NCBI GenBank assembly: GCA_947000775.1
Contig: CAMQGK010000514.1
Span: 2,879,501-2,943,500 of the forward strand
Length of the DNA stretch: 64,000 bases
Direction of reading: 5' to 3'
From: Pterois miles
Lineage: Eukaryota > Chordata > Actinopteri > Perciformes > Scorpaenidae
In this document: positions 31,316 to 43,637 of the stretch, one piece after another
Layout of the letters: each line of letters begins with the position of its first letter
How positions within the stretch are numbered: position 1 is the stretch's first letter
Translations under genes and position numbers: made by a program
The notes under the pieces: model-generated
What the model was told of the DNA's origin: nothing
The model's database searches: none
The model's input: only the letters and a program-made list of their open reading frames with translations

Positions 31316-31972
31316 TTAATCTGGAACGTCCTGAAGAAGAAAGAAACCACCGGTGTACCGAGCAACAGACGGTGAACCAGTAGACCGAGGAAACATCAGC
31401 TCTGTGAGAGCTGTAAAGAAAAACCCTAAAACAGCTGTCAGGGACATCAGCAACAACCTCCAGAGGGAGGAGAGAAGGAATCCCAATCCACCGTTCACAG
31501 AGGACTTCAGGACCTAGAGGACAGAGACTCCACCAGGAGAGGACAACCACTCATTAGCAATAAGAAGAGGAAGGACAGACTGGAACCAGACTACAGATCA
31601 TCTTCATTGATGATGGAACACATGATGGCAGCAGCTACATAAACTCAGAGGTCTACAGAAACATTTAGTCTGACAGTTTAAAGAGAGATGAACCAAACTG
31701 ATCAGGAGATCCTTCATCATGCAGCCAGACAACGAGCCAAAACCCCCTGAGAGCACCGAGGAGTTCATCAGGGGAAGAAGAGGAAGGTTTTAGACTGGAC
31801 CAGTCCACCCGCAGACTGGAACCCTGTTGATCAGCATTTTACCTGCTGAAGAGGAAACAAACAACTACTGAAAGAGGCTGTGGAGAAAGACTGGAAAAGC
31901 ACCACAGAAGAAGAACGTAAAGGTTTGGTGATGTCAGTGGGTCACAGGCTTGATGCAGTTATTACAACTAAA
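31316..31972 (+). mobile_element. degraded Tc1/mariner-like transposase remnant
   Basis: Frames are broken, but the end reads WNPVDQHF then KDWKSTTEEERKGLVMSVGHRLDAVITTKY, the order expected for the C terminus of a Tc1-type transposase (NP..., then the RL.AVI..KG end). The start has RNVLKKKETTGVPSNRR-like sequence. No terminal repeats were identified. Confidence 0.45.
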
Positions 31973-31974
31973 TA

Positions 31975-32270
31975 TAGAAAGAAAGAAATTAAGATATTCC
32001 TTTATTAGTCCCACAGTGGGGAAATTCAGTTTTACACTCTGTTGTTCACACAGTACATATACATGCGTCAATGGAGAGATGTCAGAGTGATGGGGGCTGC
32101 TCCTGACAAGCGCCCAGAGCAGTTGGGGGTTTGGTGCCTTGCTCAGGGGCACCTCGGCAGTGCCCAAGAGGTAAACTGGCACCTCTCAAGCAACCAGTTG
32201 GTCTTGGTCCATGGGGGACTTGAACCCGGGTCCTCCGCATCCTAACCCAAGTCCTTACGGACTGAGCTAC
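31975..32270 (-). mobile_element. tRNA-derived SINE with L2-type tail
   Basis: The minus strand has the head GTAGCTCAGT, the B-box-like GGTTCAAGTCCCC, a GGTGCCCCTGAGCAAGGCACC body and an AATAAAGGAATAT tail. It is slightly shortened at the head. Confidence 0.8.
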
Positions 32271-32625
32271 ATATGAAGTATTATTGACTGTAGTCTATCT
32301 GAAGTCTATCTGATCCTGGACTGTGGATCACCGTAAAATGTGGAGTTCTGTTACAAACAGTGCTATCTGCTGAGGGGTGGATCAGATCTAGAAGGAAATA
32401 CCTGAATAGAGCTGAAACCCTGATCTCTGGTCTCAGATCCATCTGGTGATGTTTCAGTGTTCAGCAGAAATAAAGGAGGTGGCCTCACTGGTCCAGTAGT
32501 TTTAGAAAGGACTGTATGTACAGAGACAGATACAGATATAGATCTTTATTCAATAGTTCCTGAGATATCTCGGTCTGGACCAAAATTCAGCTTCAGGAGT
32601 TAAATATCACTATATGGGTGCTACT

Positions 32626-32921
32626 GGGGGCGGCAGTAGCTCAGTCTGTAAGGAGTTGGGTTAGGACGCGGAAGCCACGGGTTCAAGACCCCCATGGACC
32701 AAGACCAACTGGTTGCTGGAGAGGTGCCAGTTTACCTCTTGGGCGCTGCCGAGGTGCCCCTGAGCAAGGCACCAAACCCCCAACTGCTCTGGGCGCTTGT
32801 CAGGAGCAGCCCCCTCACTCTGACATCTCTCCATTGACATGTATATGTACTGTGTGAACAACAGAGTGTAAAACTGAATTTCCCCACTGTGGGACTAATA
32901 AAGAAATATCTTTCTTTCTTT
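32626..32921 (+). mobile_element. tRNA-derived SINE with L2-type tail
   Basis: The head GGCAGTAGCTCAGTCTGTAA (A-box-like) is followed by GGTTCAAGACCC (B-box-like), the conserved body and the tail CCCCACTGTGGGACTAATAAAG with TTTC repeats. It may use the 3' end of the L2-like LINE for mobilisation. Confidence 0.8.
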
Positions 32922-33014
32922 ATAATATCAAGATTATAGTGATGAAACATGATGGTTCTCTGGCATTTCTTTACTTCAAATGATTCTTGTTCTGTGATTC
33001 AGGAGTGAATTTAA

Positions 33015-34290
33015 GATAAGATAAGATAAGATGAACCTTTATTAATCCCCGGAGGGAAATTCGGGTGTCTTAGCAGCATCAACAACAACAGTACAGATAA
33101 ATACAGTACAGTAAAAAATAAAAGAGAAGGTGCAGTGAATGAAATAAGGTGCAATGAAGATAATTGACAATAAAAATAAATAAGTAACAGTAATAAGTAA
33201 AGTGCAGCAAGTGGTGGGTATTGTATATGCACAGCATATGTATATGTAATTATATAATTATATGTAATTATATACATTTGGAATAAATACGGAGCAGATG
33301 ATCAGTCACATGGGGGTCAGACCTTGGTTCTGGAGCCTGATGGCCACCAAAAGAAAGGACTGACCCAGACGGTTTGTAGTGGGCCGAGGGGGGATCAGTC
33401 TCTGGCTGAATGTACTCCTCATCTGGACCAGTTGGTCATAGAGGGGGTGGGAGGGGTTCTTCAGAATAGACTCCAGCTAGCCGGTGTGGTTGGACTGTAT
33501 TGAATGCACTGGAGAAGTCGAAGAACATGATTCTCACTGTGCTCTGCTTCTCCAGGTGTGTGTAGGCTCTGTGGAGCATGTAGATGATGCCGTCGTCCAC
33601 ACCAGTGTTTGCCTGGTATGCAAACTGAAGGGGGTCCAGGGAGTCACTCACCAGGGGCCTGAGGTGCTGCAGGACCAGTCGCTCCAGGATCTTCATGACG
33701 TGTGACGTCAGAGCGACTGGCCTGTAGTCATTGAGGGTACTAGGGAGTCCATTCTTGGGCACTGGGACGATGCAGGAGGTCTTCCAGAGTTGTGGTACCT
33801 TCTTCAGCCTGAGAGAGAGGTTGAAGAGGTGCTGGAACGCTCCTGCCAGCTGCCCTGAACATGCCTTGAGCACCCTGGGGTCGGGTTTAAAGGTCCTCCG
33901 TCTCTCCCTCTTTGCCCTCACCAGAGCGCCGGCTCTGGTTCCTCGTCTCCGTAATTCGGCAGGTATATCCGCCAGTGGTGCCGCTACTCGGTCCCGAAGG
34001 GCGAGGAGCGCTCCGCGTGAATACACCGTCCGACTGCCGGCGGCCGTCTCCATTGTTGTTGCTGTTGTTGTTATTGTTCCTTGGTGGCATGGTCGGGTGA
34101 AAAGTTGAGAAAATGCCGAGAAAAAAGGACAACCTCTACAAACTATTTACACTGGTGTGTAGTTCTACTGTTAAGTGAGAGCTACACCCGATAAAAGTTG
34201 TAGAAAGTTGCCAAAAGTTATGAGAAAAAAAGACAAGAAAGTGAAAACAAAGAGAGAGCTGCTAAGATGTGCTGCCACTCTGAAGGCGGC
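33015..34290 (-). mobile_element. internally deleted L2-like LINE
   Basis: On the minus strand, an N-terminal segment (METAAGSRTVYSRGALLALRD) is joined to reverse transcriptase blocks (PVALTSHVMKILERLVLQHL, FFDFSSAFNTVQP) without the endonuclease. It then jumps to a 3' end with a CTTAT tail. So both the endonuclease and the C-terminal half of the polymerase are missing. The start resembles residues 60-120 of the LINE at 7617. Confidence 0.8.
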
Positions 34291-34514
34291 GCACTACATA
34301 TAACCCTAACCCTGGATGGACAGCAGAGATAATGATGAGCTGAGCTTCCTCAGACCTGTGTGAATATTTATTAACAGAGGAGGAATCAGAAAATAGATTT
34401 ACACTCATTACTAGTGGGTGAATAAGCAAACTGTGATCCCTACACCTGTGATCATTCAGAGTAAGGAATTAGAAAAAATACATCGTTGAGTTAGAGACAG
34501 TTAAATATTTTTTT

Positions 34515-35560
34515 TTTTGTCATTTAAATTTTTATTAACGTTTTCAGAAACATAAAAACATAAATACAAGTACAGGTTCAAGATGCAGGTTTTTCTTTCG
34601 GTGTGTTTGGTACTGACATCCTCCCGAACACCAGAAAGGAGAGGTTATGGAATCCAAACCAACATGACACATGAGGAATCCACAGGAAAAGAAAACCCAG
34701 TCCACTAAACAAACAGATAATGCAGGGTGCTGTATTTAGCTTCTGGTCTGCCTTGTATGGCTCCAAAAGAGTTCCCAAGAGCTCCTCCCATCTTCCTCCT
34801 TACCTTTCAACCTACAAAGCATAGTTTCATAGGACGCTGTCTCCGCCATTGCAGCCAACCACTCCCTCAGATTAGGGGACACAGCCGTTTTCCAGTGTCT
34901 TAGCGTCACTCTGGAAGCTGTAATGAGGCCCACCATGATAACTGAAAAAGTTCCTTTAGGCACATTTGATAACTTAGACCTGTCCCCTAAAAGACACATT
35001 ACAGGGGTCAAGGGGACTACTGAACCACTCCATTCACTCAGGAAGTTCACAACTTCTACCCAGAATGGGGCCACCAATGTACACTCCCATATACAGAGCA
35101 ACAAGGTTCCCAGTCCTGTTTTACATTTCCAACACTTATTGTCAGTCAACAGTTTCGTTCATAGATATTACCACATAGATATAGATATTCCCCCACCCCT
35201 TGTAATCTTACAGGAGTGTGGTAATATCTATGTATAATCTTATACTGTGTGAACTTCCCTCGTGCCTCTTTTACATACTTCCCACAGCCTGCCAACATAT
35301 CAGCCATTTCTCCTGAGCAATATTTGTTCTCAGGTCCCTCTGCCATAACAACTTCACATTAGTAGACTCCTCACTTACTAAAAAGTTTGTTAATTTATAA
35401 AATTGTGAAGCTGTGCAGTGGCATTTTCATATAGTCCATAATAAAAGTCCCAAACTGTTGAAATATTTTCTGTACTGCCTATATTTAGATCAAAGAACGA
35501 TTTTAAATCCTCACCTAATTGTGTCCTAAAGCCTTGATCTTGTAGTAAGGAGGTAGAGAC
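34515..35560 (-). mobile_element. L1-like LINE 3' fragment
   Basis: Minus-strand frames contain CWKCKTGLGTLLLCIWECTLVAPFW, the Cys-rich C-terminal block typical of L1-group LINEs. Upstream, in another frame, is ARGKFTQYKIIHRYYHTPVRLQ. Stops and shifts break the frame. A segment around 35160-35230 has a local duplication of 'agatatt...taatctta' type sequence. Confidence 0.7.
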
Positions 35561-37117
35561 AGTTAAATATTGACCAATTCGTCATAGTAATATAAAATGT
35601 GATACGCGATCTTCTAAAAAGGTATTAAAAGAAGCTTATTTACAGCATAAAAGAAGAGGCCAATGCGGTGGTTGGCGTCGCCGGGGATTCCAGGGAGGAG
35701 GCGGGGCTAGCCTGGGACAGGTGTGTGTGTGTCAGGTGGGAGATGGTGTGTGTCTGTGTCAGGTGTGAACGGGGATGTGTGTGTGTATACAAGACACTCT
35801 CTGACTGACAGCAGCATCGTCTTACCCTCACACTGAGTTTCACTCTTCATCCTCTTCCTCTTCTTCTTTTTAACCTAAACATAAAGAAACAGGAGGTATC
35901 AGCTGTTGGTGTAGCGATGTCATCGTGCAGCAGCGAACAGCTGTACCAGCCTGGGTTAGTGGTAAGTGTTAGTAGTGTTTAATAGTAGTAGTGTTAGATT
36001 AGAAGTAGTACTAGTAGTGTCTCTGGTGACCAGCAGGTATTAGATAATAAGGGAAGGGGGTAGTAGTAGTGTTAGCATTAGAAGTAGTACTCACGTAGTT
36101 GTCTCTGGCTGACCAGCCTGGGTACAGTTTGGAGTGAAGGAGTTTCTCTTTACGAGCCAGTTTGTAGTATTTCGCCTGTTCCTCTTCAGACAAAGAATGC
36201 CACTGTGGACAGCAAACACCACACTGTCACTTCAGTATACTTCATTCAGGTGTACTTCCTGCAAAGCTCAGACTCTGGAGGAACATTTTGGTGTCAAATG
36301 ATTGATTTCTACAGTTAATAGCCATGTAACAGGCAGAATAACGTACAGCTAGCAGGTCATTGTTGTGAAATAAACCCGGACGCCGTAAAGGTTTTTTTTT
36401 CCCCCACAAAGACCTGCTAGCTGTAGGTTACACACACATACACACAAACACACACACACACCCTGATCTAAACTAATCTAAATATAATCTAACTCACTAA
36501 GGCAGATATGTAAAGTTGATCTATAGATTCTTACCCTCTCCCAGGATCTGGTTGATGGTGGCGCTCTCTTTACCTTTGCATTGAGCCACCACTTTGGGCC
36601 TCTCCTCCCTCATGTACAACATAAAAGCATTCAGCGGCTTTTTGATATGAGGCTTCTTCTCCTAGTCTTTCTCCTGCTGGACAATGGCCATCGACCTCCT
36701 GCAGTGACGAGTTAATGACCCGTTATCGGTCAAATATAATGACTTTTTGTCTCTGTGATTTATTCTCGAAGTGTAACGAGATCATTCTCGTATATTTTGG
36801 ACTTTGCTCTCCAGGTGACTAGGTAACCTCATTCTAGAGATCTGCTCGACTGGAAAACGTTGACTGTGCCATCACGCTACAGATGTGATACGAACGCTAC
36901 CAACAGTGTTACCTGGACATGGAGGCATTCACAGCCAGAGCAGCAGGTGAGACGCCTCCAGTGATGGGGTTCATTGCCTGTCCCTGCCTGCACAAACACA
37001 AACACATTGCATTAAACTGTGGTTCACATCTACAGCGTGTTGTATAGTTACATATAGTTTCACTCACAGCCATCCCAGAGGGTGAGGGATCTGAGCCATT
37101 CCTCCACACAGGTACCA

Positions 37118-37227
<110 letters not shown>

Positions 37228-37576
37228 ATACTACCCCACCATACCCCTAAACGTATTAAACAAAATACCATCACCTCCCCTTAACCCTTTTAATTTCTGT
37301 CCGTGTTTTCACCCCCCTGAACCTGCCCCACACCTTCCCCCACCACAAAACACAAAAACAATTTCTGTTTGTATGTATTAAGTTGAAATTAAAGTTCATT
37401 TTTCCCCTTAAATTATAAGTCCCCTCATGAAAGCTGAATACTTTCTGCATGTTGACTGGTAATAAATTCTTTTTAGCTCTGAACAGCTATTTAAGCTGTT
37501 TGATAATCCACGATGTCTGTAATTTGTGGTAATCTGGACTGTAGAAACAGGGAGTTAGTGTGTTCCTGACCCGTAT

Positions 37577-37912
37577 GGGGGCGGCAGTAGCTCAGTCTGT
37601 AGGGAGTTGGCTTGGAAACCGGAGGGTCACCGGTTCAAGTCCCGACATGGACCAAGAACTGAGTGTGAACTGGTAGATGGAGAGGTGCCAGTTTACCTCT
37701 TGGGCACTGCCGAGGTGCCCCTGAGCAAGGCACCAAACCCCCAACTGCTCGGGCCGCTTGTCTGGAGCAGCCCCCTCACTCTGACATCTCTCCATTAATG
37801 CATGTATGTGTGTTTCAGGTCTGTATGTACCATGTATAAGTTAAACGGAGTGTAAATTGAATTTCCCCACTGTGGGACTAATAAAGGTCGATCTTCTTCT
37901 TCTTCTTCTTCT
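37577..37912 (+). mobile_element. full-length tRNA-derived SINE
   Basis: The head GGGGCGGCAGTAGCTCAGTC (A-box-like) is followed by ACCGGTTCAAGTCCCG (B-box-like), the GGTGCCCCTGAGCAAGGCACC body, the L2-type tail CCCCACTGTGGGACTAATAAAG and CTT repeats. It is the best copy of its family in the window and lies in an intron of the TCF/LEF gene. Confidence 0.85.
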
Positions 37913-38029
37913 ATTGATCTCCTTTGAATGCTGATCAGTGGCCGTAGTGAAGTCTTATAGCCGCTTCCTCAAACCTCAGCACAGTACTGAGAGAACGGTG
38001 AGACGAGGGAACAGTAGAGAGTCTGGAGG

Positions 38030-38800
38030 GATTTCTGATCCAGAACCTCTTTTGCTTTCTTTATTACTGCAATGCCTCTTGAGACTTTAGTTTGAATATA
38101 TTTGATATGAGACTTCCAGTTGATTCTGTCGTCAATGGTTACCCCAAAAATTGAATTTAGTGAACTCTTTCTATTTCAGCTCCATCTATTGTTATTAGTA
38201 CCTGTGTATTCAGTGTTCAGTTACCAAACAGCATTATTTTAGTCTTGCTTTTTAATGAATGTTTTTGTCGAACCATTTCTGTAGTTTGTTAATTTCTAGA
38301 GTGATGTCCTATAAATTATCCCCTGAGCAGAAAATATTTGTGACATCAGCAAACAACATGAAACTCAATACGTTAGTGACTTTACATATATCGTTAACGT
38401 ACAAAATGAAGAACTTAGGGCCCAACACTGACCCCTGGGGGACACCACGAGCAATGTCCAAACATGAAGAACCAGTCACCCAGGTCCACAAACTGCTGTT
38501 TCCCACGTAAAGAACAGTGCTAATCCCCTGATACCGTATCTTTCCAGTTTCCTGATTCATATTTCACGGTTGAGGGTGTCAAAAGCCTTTTTTGAATCAA
38601 TAAATACTCCAATAGCATATTGCTTACGATCAATTGCATTTGTGATTTCTTCTATTGCCTCTATTATTGCCAATGCTGTCGATCTATTTGACCTGAACCC
38701 AAACTGATTCTGTGCCAGAATCTTGTGCTTTTCTAGAAATGCGTCCAATCTGTTACTGAAGAGTTTTTCCAGTATTTTTGTGAATTGTGGGAGCCGGGAG
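38030..38800 (-). mobile_element. non-LTR reverse transcriptase fragment
   Basis: Minus-strand frames contain QNQFGFRSNRSTALAI, GVFIDSKKAFDTLN and GVPQGSVLGPKFFILYVNDI. The catalytic box reads FADVTN, so one essential Asp of the ADD motif is lost. This is a third LINE family, of the group with 'GVPQGSVLGP' motifs. Confidence 0.75.
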
Positions 38801-39511
38801 CAGGTCTATAGTTTATGAAAAGACGCTTGTTTCCAGCCTTGAACAGCTTTATTTGTGATGTGATCACAAAATATAACTTATCAACAGTAAAAGCATTAAA
38901 AGTATAAAAATGAAAACGTTATCGAGACCAACTAATTTTCATAATCAATTAATCTGCTGATTATCTTCTCGACTGATCATCCAGTTCACAAAAATTCCCA
39001 TCCCGATTTTTAAAAGCCCAAGTTGACATTGAAATAGTTTGTTTTGCCGTCAAACAGACAGTTATCACCTGAAGCAGAACCTGCCAGTTAAGCAGGTCGA
39101 GTTTAATAACTGGAACCTGTAACGTGTTGCTGCTGAGGCGTTTCACCTAAAGATAAGCTGCAGATACGACCGAAAATCAGCTATCGAACGTGAACTGAGC
39201 CAAGATATAAACACCTCACACATTATAACTGACAATATTTTATTTATTTAAATAGACTGAGCTAATTTTTCAGGTTCTGAATCGACTAGTGGGGAATTTG
39301 ATCTTTAAGATCAACTGAATATTACCTTTATTCACATCATAATATTTATTGTTGTCTACTGATTATATTGGTGTCCCTACACCTCGAGTTAGGCAGGTGG
39401 TACAGGTGTGAACGGGTGTGTCTCTCACCAGGTGTGTTGGGGTAGCACCGTCTCTGCCAGGTGTTCTTCCCGGGACGTCGAACAGAGGCCACTGAAAGGG
39501 TAGGTACTGTT

Positions 39512-39561
39512 AAAATAAGATAAGATAAGATGAACCTTTATTAATCCCTGGAGGGAAATTG
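39512..39561 (-). mobile_element. 50-bp LINE tail inserted at a TCF/LEF splice acceptor
   Basis: A fragment with AATAAAGGTTCAT and CTTAT repeats (minus strand), flanked by GGTACTGTT at 39503-39511 and 39562-39570. The duplicated bases contain the acceptor AACAG and the first exon bases TACC. Confidence 0.8.
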
Positions 39562-39867
39562 GGTACTGTTGACAGAGAGAGGTGTTGACCTCCGAGGGTC
39601 AGCATCAAGCACTGAGTCTTACATATTTTGGTTGAGACTAACCCCCACACAACATATATCTGGGATTAGTTTTAGGGATTAAGGTTAATCCTGGTGAAAT
39701 GTCAGGAAGGTGTGAAGAGATACCAAGATTATGGTTATGAAATGTCGGGGGGGTGTAGCACAGTCAGCAGGTCGTCTATAGGCTGCAGTACATGAGTACA
39801 GTAAACAGCCTGTATTATGGTTCAGCACATTGACTGTTTACCCTGACTTGACTTCAGACCAGCAGGC

Positions 39868-40410
39868 ACTCCTCCTCCTCCTCCTCCTCCCGCTCCTCCA
39901 CCTCCTCCTGCTGCTCCACCTCCTCCTCCTCCCGCTCCTCCACCTCCTCCTCCTCCTCCCGCTCCTCCACCTCCTGTTGCTGCGTCTCCACCTCCTCCTG
40001 CTGCTCCACCTCCTCCTCCTGCTGCTCCTCCACCTCCTCCTGCTGCTCCACCTCCTCCTCCTGCTGCTCCTCCACCTCCTCCTGCTGCTCCTCCACCTCC
40101 TCCTGCTGCTCCTCCTCCTCCTCCTGCTCCTCCTCCTTCACCTCCTCCTCCTCCTCCTTCTCCTCCTCCTTCTCCTCCTCCTCCTCCTCCTGCGCCTCCA
40201 CCTCCACCTCCTCCTGCTCCTCCACCTCCTCCTGCTCCTCCTCCTCCACCTCCACCTTCTCCTCCTCCTCCTCTTGCTGCTCCTCCTCCTCCTCCTGCTC
40301 CTCCACCTCCTCCTGTTCCTCCTCCTCCTCCTCCTCCCGCTCCTCCTCCTCCTCCTGCTGCTCCACCTCCTCCTCCTCCTGCTCCTCCTCCTCCACCTCC
40401 TCCTCCTGTT
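39868..40410. repeat. CTC/CTG-rich trinucleotide repeat
   Basis: More than 500 bases of CTCCTC, CACCTC and CTGCTC triplets. Leu-, Glu- and Arg-rich open frames on both strands come from the triplet period. It lies in an intron of the TCF/LEF gene. Confidence 0.95.
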
Positions 40411-40527
40411 CATTTACTCATTATCTTAATAATTTTATTATTACATTACATTTTATTTCCTCAATATGAAAATCTGAATTGTGAGTCAAAGCCTTCTGCA
40501 AAGTCAAATAAATGACTCCTGGAAAAG

Positions 40528-40597
40528 ACAGAGAGAGAGACAGACAGAGAGACAGACAGAGACAGCGAGACAGAGAGAGAGAGACAGAGAGAGGATG
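40528..40597. repeat. GACA/GA microsatellite
   Basis: Imperfect GAGACAGACAGA units. Confidence 0.85.
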
Positions 40598-40931
40598 GCA
40601 GCTACCTCCACCCTCACTATCTCGTAGAAAAACCTTAAGATATTGTGACCATCACATCAGCCAGATAAACAACAGAAACATCAAGATAAACCAAGACTGT
40701 TGTTCTTTAAAGGGCCAGTATCCTCCAGTACATAAGCTCCCAGTAACCTCTGAGACCGGAGTCCGCTGACTTACTGTCCTGGCACCCGGTGGGAGCGCTC
40801 CGTTAGCGAAGTAGGGACTACAGAGGTTCCCCAGAGGTTCCCCAGGTCTGGCATCATGAAGAAGGGATATCCAACATAGGGAGAGGGCTGAAAGAGACCT
40901 CCATCCTGCTGCCTCCTGAGGGCTGAAAGAT

Positions 40932-42392
40932 CAGTTCAACACCATCAGAGAGCAACATTCACACACACATCTGTTCCCCAAAGGTCAACACCATCAGAGA
41001 GCAACATTCACACACAGATCAGTTCAACACCATCAGAGAGAAACATTACACACACTGCAGTTCAACACCATCAGAGAGCAACATTCCACACACTGCAGTT
41101 CAACACCATCAGAGAGCAACATTCACACACTGCAGTTCAACACCATCAGAGAGCAACATTCACACACACTGCAGTTCAACACCATCAGAGAGCAACATTC
41201 ACACACACTGCAGTTCAACACCATCAGAGAGCAACATTCACACACACATCAGTTCCAACACCACCATCAGAGAGCAACATTCACACACACATCAGTTCAA
41301 CACCACCATCAGAGAGCAACATTCACACACACATCAGTTCAACACAGAGAGAAAAAAAAGAAAACAAAACACCATCAGAGAGCAACATTCACACACACAT
41401 CAGTTCAACACCATCAGAGAGCAACATTCACACACACATCAGTTCAACACCATCAGAGAGCAACATTCACACACACATCAGTTCAACACCATCAGAGAGC
41501 AACATTCACACACTGCAGTTCAACACCATCAGAGAGCAACATTCACACACACATCAGTTCAACACCATCAGAGAGCAACATTCACACACACATCAGTTCA
41601 ACACCATCAGAGAGCAACATTCACACACATCAGTTCAACACCATCAGAGAGCAACATTCACACACACAGCAGTTCAACACCATCAGAGAGCAACATTCAC
41701 ACACACTGCAGTTCAACACCATCAGAGAGCAACATTCACACACACATCAGTTCAACACCACCAGAGAGCAACATTCACACACAGAGCAGTTCAACACCAT
41801 CAGAGAGCAACATTCACACACAGATCAGTTCAACACCACCAGAGAGCAACATTCACACACAGAGCAGTTCAACACCACCAGAGAGCAACATTCACACACA
41901 GAGCAGTTCAACACCATCAGAGAGCAACATTCACACACAGATCAGTTCAACACCACCAGAGAGCAACATTCACACACACATCAGTTCAACACCATCAGAG
42001 AGCAACATTCACACACAGAGCAGTTCAATACCATCAGAGGGCAATATTCACACACAGATCAGTTCAACACCACCAGAGAGCAACATTCACACACACATCA
42101 GTTCAACACCATCAGAGAGCAACATTCACACACAGATCAGTTCAACACCATCAGAGAGCAACATTCACACACAGAGCAGTTCAATACCATCAGAGAGCAA
42201 CATTCACACACACTGCAGTTCAACACCATCAGAGAGAAACATTCACACACAGATCAGTTCAACACCATCAGAGAGAAACATTCACACACACATCAGTTCA
42301 ACACTATCAGAGAGCCCACACAACATTCAACACCATCAGAGAGAAACATTCACACACACTGCAGTTCAACACCATCAGAGAGCAACATTCAC
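40932..42392. repeat. 39-bp minisatellite, about 37 units
   Basis: The unit is GTTCAACACCATCAGAGAGC followed by AACATTCACACACA and a variable four or five bases (catca, ctgca, gatca, gagca). Unit types occur in runs. It lies just upstream of the first visible exon of the TCF/LEF gene. It is not a CRISPR array: there are no unique spacers and the whole unit repeats. Confidence 0.95.
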
Positions 42393-43069
42393 ACCTCACT
42401 CATCGTGAGGAGTACTGCTCACCCACAGAAAGCATGGGGTAGTTAGTTTAACAGGTTTTGTAATCTGTGCTAATTTAGCAAGAAAATGTGTTAATTTCAT
42501 GATTGAAATGCAGGTTATGCTGCGATTTTCGTACGATAGCGTTTCCCGTCAGTGACGGAGTTAGCGTGCACCTTTAGCCGTGATGTCTAGCTCTGCTTTC
42601 CCTCCTTTACTGGATGTGTAGTGTTTACCACGCTGGACTTTAACATGGAGGGTGAAGTTCGGATCCACGCCCACCCTCCAACCTTTAATTCTTTCTGAGT
42701 TTTCAGAGGCATTCAAATATTAATTTCAAAATTTAAAAAAAAATGATTTTTTTCCCACCCCTACTAATAAGAAAGCTCTCTGGCTAATTTAGGCACATTT
42801 ACATTGACTTGGAAACTGAAATGTTAAATAATGTTCCTGGTAAATAAAACAACAATCAACCAATTACAATTTGGTTTGATTTACAGAGGTTCAGGTTCAG
42901 CTCCTCCATCTCATTATTTTTTATAAATCAGCTCCTGTACACTTCAAAGAAGTTGTTTACAGTTAGTTTTTATCTCTGCAATGATATCCTTATGCATTAT
43001 TCATGTATATGGCCCACTACTAATCATTCCTTTTAATTTTATTTTATTATCTTGTGTACTTGTTAGAGG
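42393..43069. other. no recognised feature
   Basis: AT-rich unique sequence. I see no gene, RNA or clear repeat in it on either strand. Confidence 0.5.
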
Positions 43070-43146
43070 TAAGATCTTTAGCCCGAGCCCGACCCGAACG
43101 TAGTAATTGACATTTTGGGCCCGACCCGGCCCGGGCCGGGCTTCTC
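43070..43146. mobile_element. possible hAT-type element end
   Basis: GC-rich CCCGAGCCCGACCCGAACG and CCCGACCCGGCCCGGGC motifs resemble ends of fish hAT elements. No partner end was found. Confidence 0.3.
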
Positions 43147-43187
43147 TCTCACTAACTTTTTTTAATAAATATATATTTATATATTAT

Positions 43188-43428
43188 GTATACTAAAACG
43201 ATCCTGGGCGCCTCCCTAGGGAGGTGGTCCAGGCAGGACCAGCTGGGAGGAGACCCCGGGAAAGACCCAGGACTAGATGGAGAGATTGTATCTCCACTCT
43301 GGCCTGGGAACGCCTCGGGATCCCCCAGTCAGAGCTGGTTAATGTGGCCCGGGAAAGGGAAGTTTGGGGTCCCTGCTGGAGCTGTTGCTCCCGCGATCCG
43401 ACGCCGGATAAGCGGTTGAAGATAAAGA
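43188..43428 (+). mobile_element. 3' coding end of a LINE
   Basis: The plus strand reads GRRPRERPRTRWRD, then STLAWERLGIPQSELVNVAREREVW, then RDPTPDKR, the C-terminal coding end found in many fish LINEs. It is truncated at the 5' side. Confidence 0.7.
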
Positions 43429-43637
43429 TGAAGAGACTAAAACGATGTATGGATATTAAACTAAGGAATACTGGTTATAAAATAAATAATTTGGATAAAA
43501 CAGAGAAGGCGCTGTATGGTAAGATATAAATGTTTGTTGAATATGCATCTTACAGTCTTGTTTAACTGGGAGAATTCGTTACAAAGACAGGCTTTAATTT
43601 GTTATCATTATGCTCAGGCATCGTCACAAATGTGATC

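Noticed and set aside
37577..37650. Functional tRNA gene
   Set aside because: A- and B-box-like motifs are present, but the head is part of a dispersed SINE with a LINE tail and no convincing cloverleaf was found.
39830..40429. Leu-rich, Glu-rich and Arg-rich frames of 90-200 codons
   Set aside because: Products of a CTC/CTG triplet repeat within a TCF/LEF intron.
40932..42392. CRISPR-like array of repeats and short variable segments
   Set aside because: The genome is eukaryotic, the variable part is four to five bases with few types, and the entire unit repeats.
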